A stretch of 64,000 nucleotides of DNA from an uncultured Bacteroidales bacterium. Lineage in GTDB: Bacteria; Bacteroidota; Bacteroidia; Bacteroidales; Paludibacteraceae. This document shows positions 48,234-57,522 of the stretch, in pieces; position 1 is the stretch's first letter, and every line of letters begins with the position of its first letter. The stretch covers positions 6,399-70,398 of the forward strand of contig CAKULK010000012.1 in NCBI GenBank assembly GCA_934667275.1. Direction: 5' to 3'. The notes under the pieces were generated by a model that made no database searches, was not told the origin of the DNA, and worked only from the letters and a program-made list of their open reading frames with translations. Position numbers and translations under genes: made by a program.

Positions 48234-48992
48234 ATGAGGAAAGTTTTGAAGCAATTAGGGGTGGTTATCTTGCTGGCTGTCAGTCTTACGGGGTGCTATA
48301 GTTATCGTCAAGTTGGGCTCTTGCAAGAGCGCAAGGGGCTTCCGCAGTACGACTCTGCGGCTTATGAGCCATATCGCTTGCAGGTGAACGACGAAGTCAT
48401 TTATCGTGTCATCACTATGGACGAGACGATTGCCAAGACCTTGGCTGCCAATTCGGGCAATGCGGGCAGTTATGCCAATTCCTATCGTATCTATTCTGAT
48501 GGAACGGTGGACATCCCGTTTCTGCAACCTGTTAAATTGGAGGGGCTTACAGAAATGGAGGCGCAGGATACTTTGCGTCGCGCCATGCGTGAAATCATTC
48601 CGGATGCTGATGTTAAATTGGCACTCTACAACAAACAGTTCACCGTTTTGGGAGATGCTAATTCCGGCACATATCAGATTTATAAGGAGCGCATGACTAT
48701 TTTTCAAGCGTTGGCTATGTCAGGAGATTTGATGAATTCCGGTGACAGACGCCATGTGCGTATTGTTCGCCCTCATGGCAACGCTGAACCGGAGGTGCTG
48801 GATTTTGATATTCGTCCAAACTCTATTATCGACTCCAAGTATTATTATGTTTATCCTAACGACCTCATATATGTGAGCCGTGATCCGGGTAGTTTCTACA
48901 AACAGGCAAGTTATAGTTCGTTCTTGGCACTTATCACCAGTTCGGTATCTTTGCTCATCACGGTGTTGAACTACATACCGGGTATTTGGTAA
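48234..48992 (+). CDS. Polysaccharide export lipoprotein (Wza-like), copy 2
   Basis: The 252-residue product has a lipobox (SLTGCYSYRQ). It shares the layout of copy 1: YRLQVNDEVIYRVITMDETI, GTVDIPFLQPVKLEGLTEME, FTVLGDANSGTYQIYKERMT and IFQALAMSGDLMNSGDRRHV, ending in a hydrophobic C-terminal segment (LALITSSVSLLITVLNYIPG). The two paralogues are clearly diverged, so a heteromeric or alternative export pore is possible. wzc follows after 37 bases. Confidence 0.88.
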   Translation: MRKVLKQLGVVILLAVSLTGCYSYRQVGLLQERKGLPQYDSAAYEPYRLQVNDEVIYRVITMDETIAKTLAANSGNAGSYANSYRIYSDGTVDIPFLQPVKLEGLTEMEAQDTLRRAMREIIPDADVKLALYNKQFTVLGDANSGTYQIYKERMTIFQALAMSGDLMNSGDRRHVRIVRPHGNAEPEVLDFDIRPNSIIDSKYYYVYPNDLIYVSRDPGSFYKQASYSSFLALITSSVSLLITVLNYIPGIW

Positions 48993-49029
48993 GTAAATAA
49001 ATAAACCAACGACAGAATTACATACAAAT

Positions 49030-51483
49030 ATGACACAAGAGAATACAGTACAAAATGGCGTGATGCTCGAGGAAGAGAAGTCCAACTTCGACATCATGGA
49101 ATGGGTGTTTCGCATCCTGCATTATTGGTATCTGTTTGTGATTGCTGCCATCATTGCCTTTTCACTGGCATACCTCAAAAATAAACGTGTGATTGAAACC
49201 TACCTCACTACAGGCACCTTGATTATCAAGGAGTACAACGGAGGTATGGGGTCAAGTGCATTGATGCAGGGATTTGGTGTGGACGCAGGCTACAAAAATG
49301 TGAACAATCAACTGATTATCCTTGGCAGTTACGACCTCATAGGGCGTGCCGTGGATTCGCTGCCGTTCTTGAATGTAGAGTATATCACGCATGGTAGGTT
49401 CAAAACTCGTAATATCTATCAGCAAACTCCTATCTTGGTGGAGTATAGTCGGTTAGATCCGCTTGTGTACTCGTTTATGTTCAAGTGTACCTCGCAAAAC
49501 GATGGTTCTTTGCTCATCACCACGACTCGGGAAGACTATAATTTCTCCTACACTGCTCATTATGGCGAACCGCTTGAAACTCCGTTGTTTACGGCCGTTG
49601 TCTGGCCTACGGAAAATATGATGAGTGCGGGACAGCATATTTATTTTCGTTTCCGCAGTCGCGACGATTTGGCTTCTGAGTTCTCAAGCCGTTTAAGTAT
49701 GAATTTTGTCACGCAGGGTAGCACGGTGCTGGCTCTTCAGTTGGTGGGTGTCACGCCTGAACGGGATAGGGATTTCATCAATAAACTGTCGGATATATAT
49801 TTGTTGCAAAACCTGGAGCGCAAAAATGAGGTGGCAGATAAGTCCATCCGGTTTATCAATCAGCAACTTGAGGTGTTGCAGCAGAGTCTTGCTGTCAGTG
49901 AGAGTGCTATGACGGATTTTCGTCAGGAGAACAAGTTTGTGGATGTCAACTCCTATGCGGGAACGCTTATGAGCAAGGCCAGTCAGTACGACCAGCAGAA
50001 AATGGCGTTGCGTCTCAAGGAAACGTATCTGGATTATCTTGCCAACTATTTGAATCGTCAGATTGAGCAAGAGGCGGTAATTGCTCCCGCCACATTGGGG
50101 CTGAACGAGCCGATGCTCATGCAGTTGGTGCAGCAACTCAATGATTTACAGATACAACGTGGTGAGTTGAGCAGTAAGAATGTGTACTACGCCAAGTATT
50201 CCAACGACATCGAGAATGTGAAAACTGCTATTGCAGAAGTGGTGAAATCTATGCGTACTTCGTTGGAAATAGAGAAAGAAGACTTGAATAACCGTTTGGA
50301 AGAGGTGGAGCACGATATCAAGAAACTGCCCCAAAAGGAATTGCAAATGGTGGCTATTGAGCGCAACTATCGCATTGACGACAATTACTACACTTTCTTT
50401 CTTCAGAAACGTGCCGAGGCGGAAATTCAAAAGGCAAGCAATACGCCGGACAATGAGATTATGGATCGTGCGCGCACAACGCGTACGATGAACGCAAAAG
50501 AGAAGCGCAAAAATACCACTACCTATATGGCAATCGGTCTGCTTATCCCGTTGCTGTTGATTATTTTGTCCGAGTTGCTCAATAATAAATTGCGTACTGC
50601 GAAAGAAGTGGAGCGTTTGAGCAATTTTGATTTGGTAGGTGTTTTGCGTCATGTGCGTTCGCAGAACCCTACTTTTGTGCAGAAGAGTCCTCGTTCCAGT
50701 TATGCGGAGATGCTGCGTGGAGTCCGTTCACGGATAGAGTTCCTTGTTCAACGGAAAACAAAGATAGCATTGACTATCACGTCTACGCAATCGGGTGATG
50801 GTAAGACGTTTATCAGCACCAATATGGCATCTTTGTATGGTATGACGGGGCACCCTACCTTGTTGTTGGATATGGATATTCGCAAGCCGAATGTGCATGA
50901 GAAATTGGGGCTTGAAGCAAAAGAAGGCGTCACCAACTATTTGATAGGTGATTGCACTTTGGACGACATAATAATCCACAATGAGCAGTTTGGGTTTGAT
51001 GTGATTCCTGCCGGTACCATTCCTCCCAATCCGGGGGAATTGATTCGCAGTGATAAACTCACTGAACTCTTGGCTATCCTGCGTGAACGTTACGATTTTA
51101 TTGTCATTGACTCGTCACCTGTCGGGCAAGTACCTGATGCACTGTCACTTATCGAGCAGACCGACTTGACCCTGTTCGTGGTCCGCTGTCTGAAAACGAA
51201 CAAAGCCTTTGCCAAGCAGACACTTGAGACTTTGGCGATTAACCATAAGGACAAGATTCACCTTATCCTGTCTGACATACCTTCAGAGAGCAGTGCGGCC
51301 AGCAGTTATGGCTATGGCTACGGCTATGGAGCAGGTTATGGTTATGGATACGGATATGGCTACGGCAAGTATGGCAAAAAACGTAGCAAACGTTACAACA
51401 GGTATGCGCATTACTACTACAAACTGACCAAGAAAGAGCCCAATGATATGCACAACTACTACATCGATGACGATGAGGTATAG
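49030..51483 (+). CDS. wzc: Wzc-like polysaccharide co-polymerase / tyrosine autokinase
   Basis: The 817-residue product has two membrane helices (~35-55 and ~500-520) flanking a large periplasmic Wzz-type domain with coiled coils. A cytoplasmic BY-kinase domain follows: Walker A TSTQSGDGKTFISTNMASLY (~585), Walker A' LLLDMDIRKPNVHEKLGL, Walker B FIVIDSSPVGQVPDAL. The C-terminus holds a Gly-Tyr tandem tract (~760-785, GYGYGYG) and a basic Tyr-rich cluster (RYNRYAHYYYK), the autophosphorylation tail that controls chain length and export. The Gly-Tyr DNA is a direct tandem repeat (51304-51370) that could change length by slippage. No cognate phosphatase gene is adjacent. Confidence 0.93.
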   Translation: MTQENTVQNGVMLEEEKSNFDIMEWVFRILHYWYLFVIAAIIAFSLAYLKNKRVIETYLTTGTLIIKEYNGGMGSSALMQGFGVDAGYKNVNNQLIILGSYDLIGRAVDSLPFLNVEYITHGRFKTRNIYQQTPILVEYSRLDPLVYSFMFKCTSQNDGSLLITTTREDYNFSYTAHYGEPLETPLFTAVVWPTENMMSAGQHIYFRFRSRDDLASEFSSRLSMNFVTQGSTVLALQLVGVTPERDRDFINKLSDIYLLQNLERKNEVADKSIRFINQQLEVLQQSLAVSESAMTDFRQENKFVDVNSYAGTLMSKASQYDQQKMALRLKETYLDYLANYLNRQIEQEAVIAPATLGLNEPMLMQLVQQLNDLQIQRGELSSKNVYYAKYSNDIENVKTAIAEVVKSMRTSLEIEKEDLNNRLEEVEHDIKKLPQKELQMVAIERNYRIDDNYYTFFLQKRAEAEIQKASNTPDNEIMDRARTTRTMNAKEKRKNTTTYMAIGLLIPLLLIILSELLNNKLRTAKEVERLSNFDLVGVLRHVRSQNPTFVQKSPRSSYAEMLRGVRSRIEFLVQRKTKIALTITSTQSGDGKTFISTNMASLYGMTGHPTLLLDMDIRKPNVHEKLGLEAKEGVTNYLIGDCTLDDIIIHNEQFGFDVIPAGTIPPNPGELIRSDKLTELLAILRERYDFIVIDSSPVGQVPDALSLIEQTDLTLFVVRCLKTNKAFAKQTLETLAINHKDKIHLILSDIPSESSAASSYGYGYGYGAGYGYGYGYGYGKYGKKRSKRYNRYAHYYYKLTKKEPNDMHNYYIDDDEV

Positions 51484-51498
51484 TGCTTGAATAGTCGT

Positions 51499-52083
51499 AT
51501 GTTTTTGATACAGAATACATTAGTCAGTTTGGACGTCCTCGAAAAGGAGTTTTGTTGCGACTTGAACACTTGCCGTGGTTGTTGCTGCATTGAAGGAGAT
51601 GCCGGTGCCCCTTTGACTGAGGAGGAAGCCGTGAAAATCAATGAGATATTACCGCTTTTGCTGCCTGATATGACTAAAGAGGCTCGTACCGTAGTGGCGC
51701 AGCAGGGCATCTCCTACCTTGACCCTTCTGGGGAGCGTGTCACCTCTATTGTCAATGACAAAGACTGCGTTTTTTCGCGCACTGACCACAACGGATGGTG
51801 TTATTGCCTTATCGAAAAGGCATACAATGCGGGGCGGATAGACTTCAAGAAACCGATTTCATGCCACCTGTACCCGATACGTTTGACACAAGTGGGTGAT
51901 TATGTAGGTGTTGAGTACCACCGTTGGGACATTTGCCATTGCGCGAGGTTGCTTGGTAAAAAACTGCATCTTCCTGTCTATCAATTTCTTAAAGAACCAT
52001 TAGTGCGCCGTTTCGGACAGGCATGGTACGACGAGTTGTCGCTTACTGCAGAGGAGTGGAAAAAGCAAAACAAACAACAATGA
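51499..52083 (+). CDS. DUF3109 family Cys-rich protein
   Basis: The 194-residue product from ATG 51499 begins MFLIQNTLVSLDVLEKEFCC and continues DLNTCRGCCCIEGDAGAPLT with clustered cysteines. Further cysteines occur in NDKDCVFSRTDHNGWCYCLI, ISCHLYPIR and DICHCARLLGKK. It matches DUF3109, probably a metal- or Fe-S-binding protein related to zinc/iron-chelating families. Function unknown. Its TGA overlaps the cinA start (ATGA), indicating coupling. Confidence 0.85.
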   Translation: MFLIQNTLVSLDVLEKEFCCDLNTCRGCCCIEGDAGAPLTEEEAVKINEILPLLLPDMTKEARTVVAQQGISYLDPSGERVTSIVNDKDCVFSRTDHNGWCYCLIEKAYNAGRIDFKKPISCHLYPIRLTQVGDYVGVEYHRWDICHCARLLGKKLHLPVYQFLKEPLVRRFGQAWYDELSLTAEEWKKQNKQQ

Positions 52084-53324
52084 ATATACAAGCCATTATC
52101 ATAACGATTGGTGATGAACTGCTTATCGGTCAGGTCATTGACACCAATTCTGCCTATATGGCAACCTGTTTGAATCGCTGTGGCATTGAGGTGTTGGAGG
52201 ATATTTCTGTGCATGACAATGCGCGGCAGATTGCAGAGGCCGTGCATTATGCGATGAATAAAGTCTCGATTGTTTTGCTCACCGGCGGATTGGGACCTAC
52301 TAAGGACGACATCACCAAACGCGTATTATGCGACTATTTTCATACCTCTTTAATGGAAGACTCTCGCGTGCGCGCGCACGTGCACGATATATATAGGGAG
52401 CGTCCCGATGTGCTCAATCGCCTGACTGAAACGCAATGGCAGGTGCCTGCAAATGCTACGATTCTCCCTAATAGGGTAGGTTCGGCACCTTTGATGGCGT
52501 GGGTTGAGGGTGGACATTGCCTTGTATCAATGCCAGGTGTTCCGTACGAGATGCAAATCGCTATGGATGAGCAGATTATACCATTTTTATCTGCACATAT
52601 CTTACCCAAGGAAATGCAGCAAATCACCCATCGGACCATTCTGGTGCATGGTATCCCTGAGTCGACGTTGGCAATACGTATTGAGAACTGGGAAACGGCA
52701 TTACCTTCTTCCATGCACCTCGCATATCTTCCAAAAGATGGGCTAATTCGCCTGCGTTTGAGTGGCTACAATGTCGCCGCGGAGGAGGTGGACGCACAAA
52801 TCCAAAGCCTTTTGCCGTTGATATATGATAATGTACTTGCTACAGAAGACAAGCCGCTTGAAGTATTGGTTGGGGAATCATTGAAGCGCAAAGGACAGAC
52901 TATTGCTACTGCGGAAAGTTGTACAGGCGGACGATTGGCGGCATTGCTCAACGCGCATCCCGGTTCTTCTGCTTTCTATTACGGTAGTGTGGTTGCTTAT
53001 GATAACTCTGTGAAACGCAATTTATTAGGTGTTTCTACGGAAGATTTGCAACAATATGGTGCGGTCAGTGAACCTGTTGTTCACCAAATGGCTGAAAGCG
53101 TGCGCAATCTTTTGCAGACAGACTACGCTATTGCCACTTCGGGCATAGCAGGTCCTGATGGAGGTACACCCGAAAAGCCTGTTGGCACCGTTTGGATGGC
53201 ATGGGCGACACCGCAAGGTACTTTTGCGGAATGTTTTCATTTGGGCAAACTGCGCGAGCAAATTGTGTTACGTGCTTGCAACACTGCCTTGGTTAGATTG
53301 TTGTCGTTTCTTTCTGATAAATAG
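52080..53324 (+). CDS. cinA: CinA: competence/damage-inducible protein, nicotinamide-nucleotide amidase
   Basis: The 414-residue product from ATG 52080 has the N-terminal molybdopterin-binding-like (COG1058) domain: AIIITIGDELLIGQVIDTNS, LLTGGLGPTKDDITKRVL, MPGVPYEMQ. The C-terminal PncC amidase domain has TIATAESCTGGRLAALLNAH, GVSTEDLQQYGAVSEPVV and ATSGIAGPDGGTPEKPVGTV. It recycles pyridine nucleotides (NMN deamidation, ADP-ribose hydrolysis in some members). Full length for the family. Confidence 0.95.
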   Translation: MNIQAIIITIGDELLIGQVIDTNSAYMATCLNRCGIEVLEDISVHDNARQIAEAVHYAMNKVSIVLLTGGLGPTKDDITKRVLCDYFHTSLMEDSRVRAHVHDIYRERPDVLNRLTETQWQVPANATILPNRVGSAPLMAWVEGGHCLVSMPGVPYEMQIAMDEQIIPFLSAHILPKEMQQITHRTILVHGIPESTLAIRIENWETALPSSMHLAYLPKDGLIRLRLSGYNVAAEEVDAQIQSLLPLIYDNVLATEDKPLEVLVGESLKRKGQTIATAESCTGGRLAALLNAHPGSSAFYYGSVVAYDNSVKRNLLGVSTEDLQQYGAVSEPVVHQMAESVRNLLQTDYAIATSGIAGPDGGTPEKPVGTVWMAWATPQGTFAECFHLGKLREQIVLRACNTALVRLLSFLSDK

Positions 53325-53330
53325 TATAGT

Positions 53331-55001
53331 ATGGATTTTCTTCGAACTCTTTTTCTCGAACCGAGTATCACCCAATCCATTCTGATATTAACTTTGGTGG
53401 CGGCATTGGGGCTATGGTTAGGCGAGCATCTTCGAATCAAGCAGTTCTCATTGGGCGTGACTTGGATTTTGTTTGCCGGCATTATTTTATCGGCTTTTGG
53501 TATCACCATCGACACCCATGTCTCGCGTTTTGCCAAGGATTTTGGACTGATACTTTTCATCTACAGCATTGGTTTGCAGATGGGGCCTTCTTTTTCTCCT
53601 TTTGGTAAGAATAGCCTGAAACTCAATATGTTAGCGGTTGCTATTGTATTGATTGGTTGTGGCTGTACCATTGCTCTGCACTATATTACGGGCATTGATA
53701 TGGGTACCATGACGGGTGTCATGTCCGGTGCTGTGGTAAATACACCGTCATTGGGTGCCGCGGAGCAGGCATATCACGATTTGTTTGGTGTCGTGTCGCC
53801 CGATATTGCCACTGGCTATGCAGTAGCATATCCTTTGGGCGTGGTGGGACTGATATTATCTTTTGAAATCATTCGGCGGGTCTTCCGTGTTAATCCAAAA
53901 TTGGAAAACGACCGTTTGCGTGCAGAAGTGCACGACAACGAAGACGAGCCCGTTTGTGTGGATATCACTCTCCGCAACCCGCAGATAGAGCGTATCACTT
54001 TGCGTGAATTGCAACGTCTCTGCCCTATTGAGAAGATGGTGGTCAGTCGAGTGGTGCGTCCCGATGGTAGTGACGAGTTGGTGAGTGCGGACACGATGTT
54101 TGGCAATGGCGACACCATTCGTGTGCTGACTGACAAAAAGCACATGGATGCCCTTCGACTGCTTGGTACTGTGTCGGAATATAGTTTCCTGAGTGCTGAG
54201 AAATCCACTCATCTTGTTTCGCGCCGAATTGCTGTCACCAAACCGGAATGTAATGGCAAACGCATCAGTTCATTTGACATTCGCAATCGCTATCATGCCA
54301 CCATCACACGCGTCAGTCGTGCTGGTGTGGACCTTTTGGCAACGCCTGAGTTGGTGATTTTCTTGGGCGACCGTATAGTTGTGGTGGGCGATCGTGATGA
54401 TGTGCAGCGCGTGGCGGATACGTTTGGTAACGAATTGAAACGCTTGGACTTACCCAATCTTTTGCCTATTTTTGTAGGAATCTTCTTAGGTGTTATTTTG
54501 GGCTCGCTTCCCATTGCCATTCCTGGCATGAGTCAGCCGTTCAAACTCGGTTTGGCAGGCGGATCGCTGATTGTGGCAATCCTGATTGGGCGTTTCGGAC
54601 CTTATTATAATATGGTCACTTTCTCCACAACCTCGGCGAACATGATGCTCCGTCAGGTGGGGTTGGCTTTGTTTCTCGCGGCAGTTGGTTTGAGTGTGGG
54701 TGAGAAGTTTGTCCCGACTATTGCTGCAGGTGGTTATATGTGGATTTTATATGGTTTCCTAATCACGATTATTCCGCTGATAATCGTTGGTTGTATCGCC
54801 TACAAAGCAATGCATATCAATTACTTCCGTGTGGTTGGATTGCTTACCGGTGCCATGACGGGAGCCCCTGCTTTGGCGTATGCGCAGAGCCTTTCCGACG
54901 ACAACGACGAGGCTTCCGTCACCTACGCCACTGTCTATCCGCTTACGATGTTTCTTCGCGTTATGGCGGGGCAACTGCTAATCGTTTTCTTTTGTGGTTA
55001 G
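53331..55001 (+). CDS. AspT/YidE/YbjL-type putative antiporter with TrkA-C domains
   Basis: The 556-residue product has an N-terminal membrane half (~10-180, with VNTPSLGAAEQAYHDL) and a cytoplasmic middle (~195-365) with two RCK_C-type domains (VSADTMFGNGDTIRVLTDKK; TPELVIFLGDRIVVVGDRDD). A second membrane half (~375-556) contains MTGAPALAYAQSLSDDNDEA. This duplicated layout is that of the aspartate:alanine exchanger family. The substrate is not evident. It starts 6 bases after cinA. Confidence 0.9.
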   Translation: MDFLRTLFLEPSITQSILILTLVAALGLWLGEHLRIKQFSLGVTWILFAGIILSAFGITIDTHVSRFAKDFGLILFIYSIGLQMGPSFSPFGKNSLKLNMLAVAIVLIGCGCTIALHYITGIDMGTMTGVMSGAVVNTPSLGAAEQAYHDLFGVVSPDIATGYAVAYPLGVVGLILSFEIIRRVFRVNPKLENDRLRAEVHDNEDEPVCVDITLRNPQIERITLRELQRLCPIEKMVVSRVVRPDGSDELVSADTMFGNGDTIRVLTDKKHMDALRLLGTVSEYSFLSAEKSTHLVSRRIAVTKPECNGKRISSFDIRNRYHATITRVSRAGVDLLATPELVIFLGDRIVVVGDRDDVQRVADTFGNELKRLDLPNLLPIFVGIFLGVILGSLPIAIPGMSQPFKLGLAGGSLIVAILIGRFGPYYNMVTFSTTSANMMLRQVGLALFLAAVGLSVGEKFVPTIAAGGYMWILYGFLITIIPLIIVGCIAYKAMHINYFRVVGLLTGAMTGAPALAYAQSLSDDNDEASVTYATVYPLTMFLRVMAGQLLIVFFCG

Positions 55002-55031
55002 GCGATAATAAAGCCCAATGGCTACAATTAT

Positions 55032-55062
55032 AAAATAAATCGTACATTGTAAATCGTACATA
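55032..55062. repeat. TCGTACAT/TGTAAA repeat tract before the DUF4250 gene
   Basis: TCGTACAT, TGTAAA, TCGTACAT in sequence, ending ~6 bases before the ATG at 55068. Confidence 0.6.
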
Positions 55063-55067
55063 TACAG

Positions 55068-55244
55068 ATGGAACTACCTAACGACCCTATGATGCTCTTT
55101 AGTGTCATCAACATGAAACTGCGTGACGAATATGTTTCGTTGGATGCTTTGTGCGATGATTTGAATTTGGACAAAGACGACCTTGTTAAACGGTTGGCCG
55201 CAGCGGGCTTTGAGTATAATCCGCAGGCGAACAAGTTTTGGTGA
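55068..55244 (+). CDS. DUF4250 family small protein
   Basis: The 58-residue product (MELPNDPMMLFSVINMKLRD, then EYVSLDALCDDLNLDKDDLV, ending NPQANKFW) matches DUF4250, which has the LPNDP.ML....N.KLRD start and a small helix-turn-helix-like body. The gene is short and easily missed. It may be co-transcribed with the transporter 66 bases upstream. Function unknown. Confidence 0.85.
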   Translation: MELPNDPMMLFSVINMKLRDEYVSLDALCDDLNLDKDDLVKRLAAAGFEYNPQANKFW

Positions 55245-55250
55245 GTCGGA

Positions 55251-55282
55251 TTTGTATATTCCGTTTATTTTTTATACCTTTG
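55251..55282 (+). promoter_or_regulatory. Promoter of the 148-aa membrane-anchored protein
   Basis: TTTG (55251-55254), 20 bases and TACCTTTG (55275-55282). Confidence 0.85.
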
Positions 55283-55339
55283 CGCAAATTTTGGCATGTT
55301 TTTGCCAACGCACCAAAAGTTTGACTAAACAATTGAGTT

Positions 55340-55786
55340 ATGACAACAAAAGGTAAGGTAATAACGAGTGTGGTGAGCATCGTAGTGCTCGCGTTGGCGG
55401 GGTTCGTGTTCTTCAAGTTCTGCTTCGTGTACAGCGAGGGGACCAACGAGGGCGATATAAACTACTTCCAGCGCGAAGGGTTCATCTTCAAGACCTACGA
55501 GGGGAAGATGATACAGACGGGCTACAACTCGAAGAATACGAGTGCGACGATACAGTCGAATGAGTTCAAGTTCTCGGTGACCGACGAGCGCGTGGCGCAG
55601 CAGATAGACAACAACTCGGGACGGCAGATAAAACTGCATTGGAAACGCTACCTCGGCACGTTGCCGTGGCGCGGAAACAGCCAGTTTGTGGTGGATTCGA
55701 TAATTTCCGTGAAAGCGATTAAACCGCAGACCCCCGCAGACCCGCTGCAGGATGGCGTGGGGGAGTTGCCGCCAGTGGTGGAATAG
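55340..55786 (+). CDS. Conserved single-pass membrane protein
   Basis: The 148-residue product has an N-terminal membrane helix (VITSVVSIVVLALAGFVFFK) and a beta-rich outer domain beginning FVYSEGTNEGDINYFQREGF and IFKTYEGKMIQTGY. Similar Bacteroidetes proteins are uncharacterised and sometimes carry a mistaken dehydrogenase label; no nucleotide-binding motif is present here. The C-terminus is Pro-rich. It has its own promoter; the acyl ligase follows ~50 bases later. Confidence 0.7.
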   Translation: MTTKGKVITSVVSIVVLALAGFVFFKFCFVYSEGTNEGDINYFQREGFIFKTYEGKMIQTGYNSKNTSATIQSNEFKFSVTDERVAQQIDNNSGRQIKLHWKRYLGTLPWRGNSQFVVDSIISVKAIKPQTPADPLQDGVGELPPVVE

Positions 55787-55837
55787 ACAATTTGTACGTG
55801 TGTAAATTTGAAAATTAAACCCTATAAGGGATGTGAT

Positions 55838-57514
55838 ATGCTGACTAAACCTGAAGAAAATCTGATAAAGATTTATGAGAATTCGTTTCGCGACAACTGG
55901 GAGTTGGAGGCGATGACGGACTATGGAACAGAGAATACGCTGACTTACAGCAAAGTAGCGGAGCAAGTAGCCCGCTTGCACCTGTTGTTCGAGCAGTGTG
56001 GTGTGCGCGAAGGCGACCGCGTGGCTGTGATGGGCAAGAACTCGTGCAACTGGGCGTTGGTCTATTTGGCGAGTATCACGTATGGCGCGGTGATTGTGCC
56101 GATACTGCATGATTTCAAGGCAAATGACGCGATACATATCATCAACCACTCGGAGACGTCGCTGCTGTTTGTGGCAGACGCGATATGGGAAAGCATCGAC
56201 GCCGAGCAGATTCCGATGGTGAAGGTGGTGTTCTCGCTGAATGATATGAGCGTGATAATCAACCGCTTGCCGGAAGATGTGCATATTGACAAAGAGGCTA
56301 TCAATGGTCTGTTTGCAGCCAAATATCCGAACAGTTTCACGCGCGACGATGTGCACTATATAGAAAGGAGTAATGCCGAATTGGCATCCATCAACTACAC
56401 CTCGGGCACGACGGGATTCTCGAAGGGCGTGATGACGCCTGCCAATGCGTTGGCGGGCAATATCGTGCTCTCGAAACGCAGCAAACAAGTGTTCAGAGGC
56501 TGCCGGCAAGTGGCATTTCTGCCGTTGGCACACGCTTTCGGGTGCGCGGTGGACTTCCTCGGGGCATTGTCGGTAGGCGGGCACACGTGGTTTATCGGAC
56601 GTACGCCGTCGCCGAAGATACTGGTGAAGGCATTCAAAGAGGTGAAGCCGACGCTGATAATGTCAGTGCCGCTGATACTGGAGAAGGTGTACCGCAAGCA
56701 GATTGCGCCCGTAATATCCAAAGCACCAATCAGTTGGGTGCTGAAGATGCCGCTGCTTGACGAGGTGGTGCTGCACAAGATTCACGACCAACTGATAGAG
56801 TCGTTTGGCGGGGAGTTCTCGCAGATAATCGTTGGCGGGGCACCGCTGAATGCCGAGGTGGAGGCGTTCTTGCAACGTATCCATTTCCCCGTGACGGTGG
56901 GCTATGGCATGACGGAGACGGCACCGATTATCAGTTACACCTATTGGAAAGACTTCAAGCCGTACTCGTGCGGTCAGGCGTTTCCCGGGCTGATGGAGAT
57001 TCGCATTGTGAACGCCAACGCGGAAGGAGTGGGGGAGATACAGGTTCGCGGCGAGCATCTGATGCTGGGCTACTACAAGAACGAGGAGGCAACGCGCGAG
57101 GTGTTTACGGACGACGGTTGGCTGCGTACGGGTGACCTCGGCGTGCTGGACAAGGACGGATTCCTCTATATCAAAGGGCGCAACAAGACCATGCTCCTCG
57201 GACCCAACGGGCAGAATATCTACCCCGAAGAGATTGAGGCAAAACTGAACAATATGCCATACGTGCTGGAGTCGCTGGTACTGCAACAGGACAACAGGCT
57301 GGTGGCGTTGGTGTGCCCCGACTATGAGGTGGCGGACGCCGACAAACTGACGGCAGAGCAGTTGGAGGCTGCCATGGAGGAGAACCGCAAACAGTTGAAT
57401 GCACAACTGGCTGCTTATGAGCAGATTAACAAGGTGCGGCTGTTCCCGCATGAGTTCGAGAAGACGCCCAAGAAGAGTATCAAACGATTCTTATATACAT
57501 CGATTGAGGTATAG
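55838..57514 (+). CDS. AMP-dependent long-chain acyl-CoA/acyl-ACP ligase
   Basis: The 558-residue product from ATG 55838 has the adenylate-forming motifs: P-loop INYTSGTTGFSKGVMTPANA, VTVGYGMTETAPIISY, GWLRTGDLGVLDKDGFLYIK and GRNKTMLLGPNGQNIYPEEI, with a C-terminal Lys in KTPKKSIKRF. It activates fatty acids through an acyl-AMP. Whether CoA or ACP is the acceptor cannot be told. coaX, a CoA-synthesis gene, starts 8 bases downstream. Confidence 0.9.
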   Translation: MLTKPEENLIKIYENSFRDNWELEAMTDYGTENTLTYSKVAEQVARLHLLFEQCGVREGDRVAVMGKNSCNWALVYLASITYGAVIVPILHDFKANDAIHIINHSETSLLFVADAIWESIDAEQIPMVKVVFSLNDMSVIINRLPEDVHIDKEAINGLFAAKYPNSFTRDDVHYIERSNAELASINYTSGTTGFSKGVMTPANALAGNIVLSKRSKQVFRGCRQVAFLPLAHAFGCAVDFLGALSVGGHTWFIGRTPSPKILVKAFKEVKPTLIMSVPLILEKVYRKQIAPVISKAPISWVLKMPLLDEVVLHKIHDQLIESFGGEFSQIIVGGAPLNAEVEAFLQRIHFPVTVGYGMTETAPIISYTYWKDFKPYSCGQAFPGLMEIRIVNANAEGVGEIQVRGEHLMLGYYKNEEATREVFTDDGWLRTGDLGVLDKDGFLYIKGRNKTMLLGPNGQNIYPEEIEAKLNNMPYVLESLVLQQDNRLVALVCPDYEVADADKLTAEQLEAAMEENRKQLNAQLAAYEQINKVRLFPHEFEKTPKKSIKRFLYTSIEV

Positions 57515-57522
57515 CGAAAAGT

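Noticed and set aside
55325..56584. 419-codon minus-strand frame opposite the acyl ligase
   Set aside because: It spans two real plus-strand genes and a promoter, and the product looks random.
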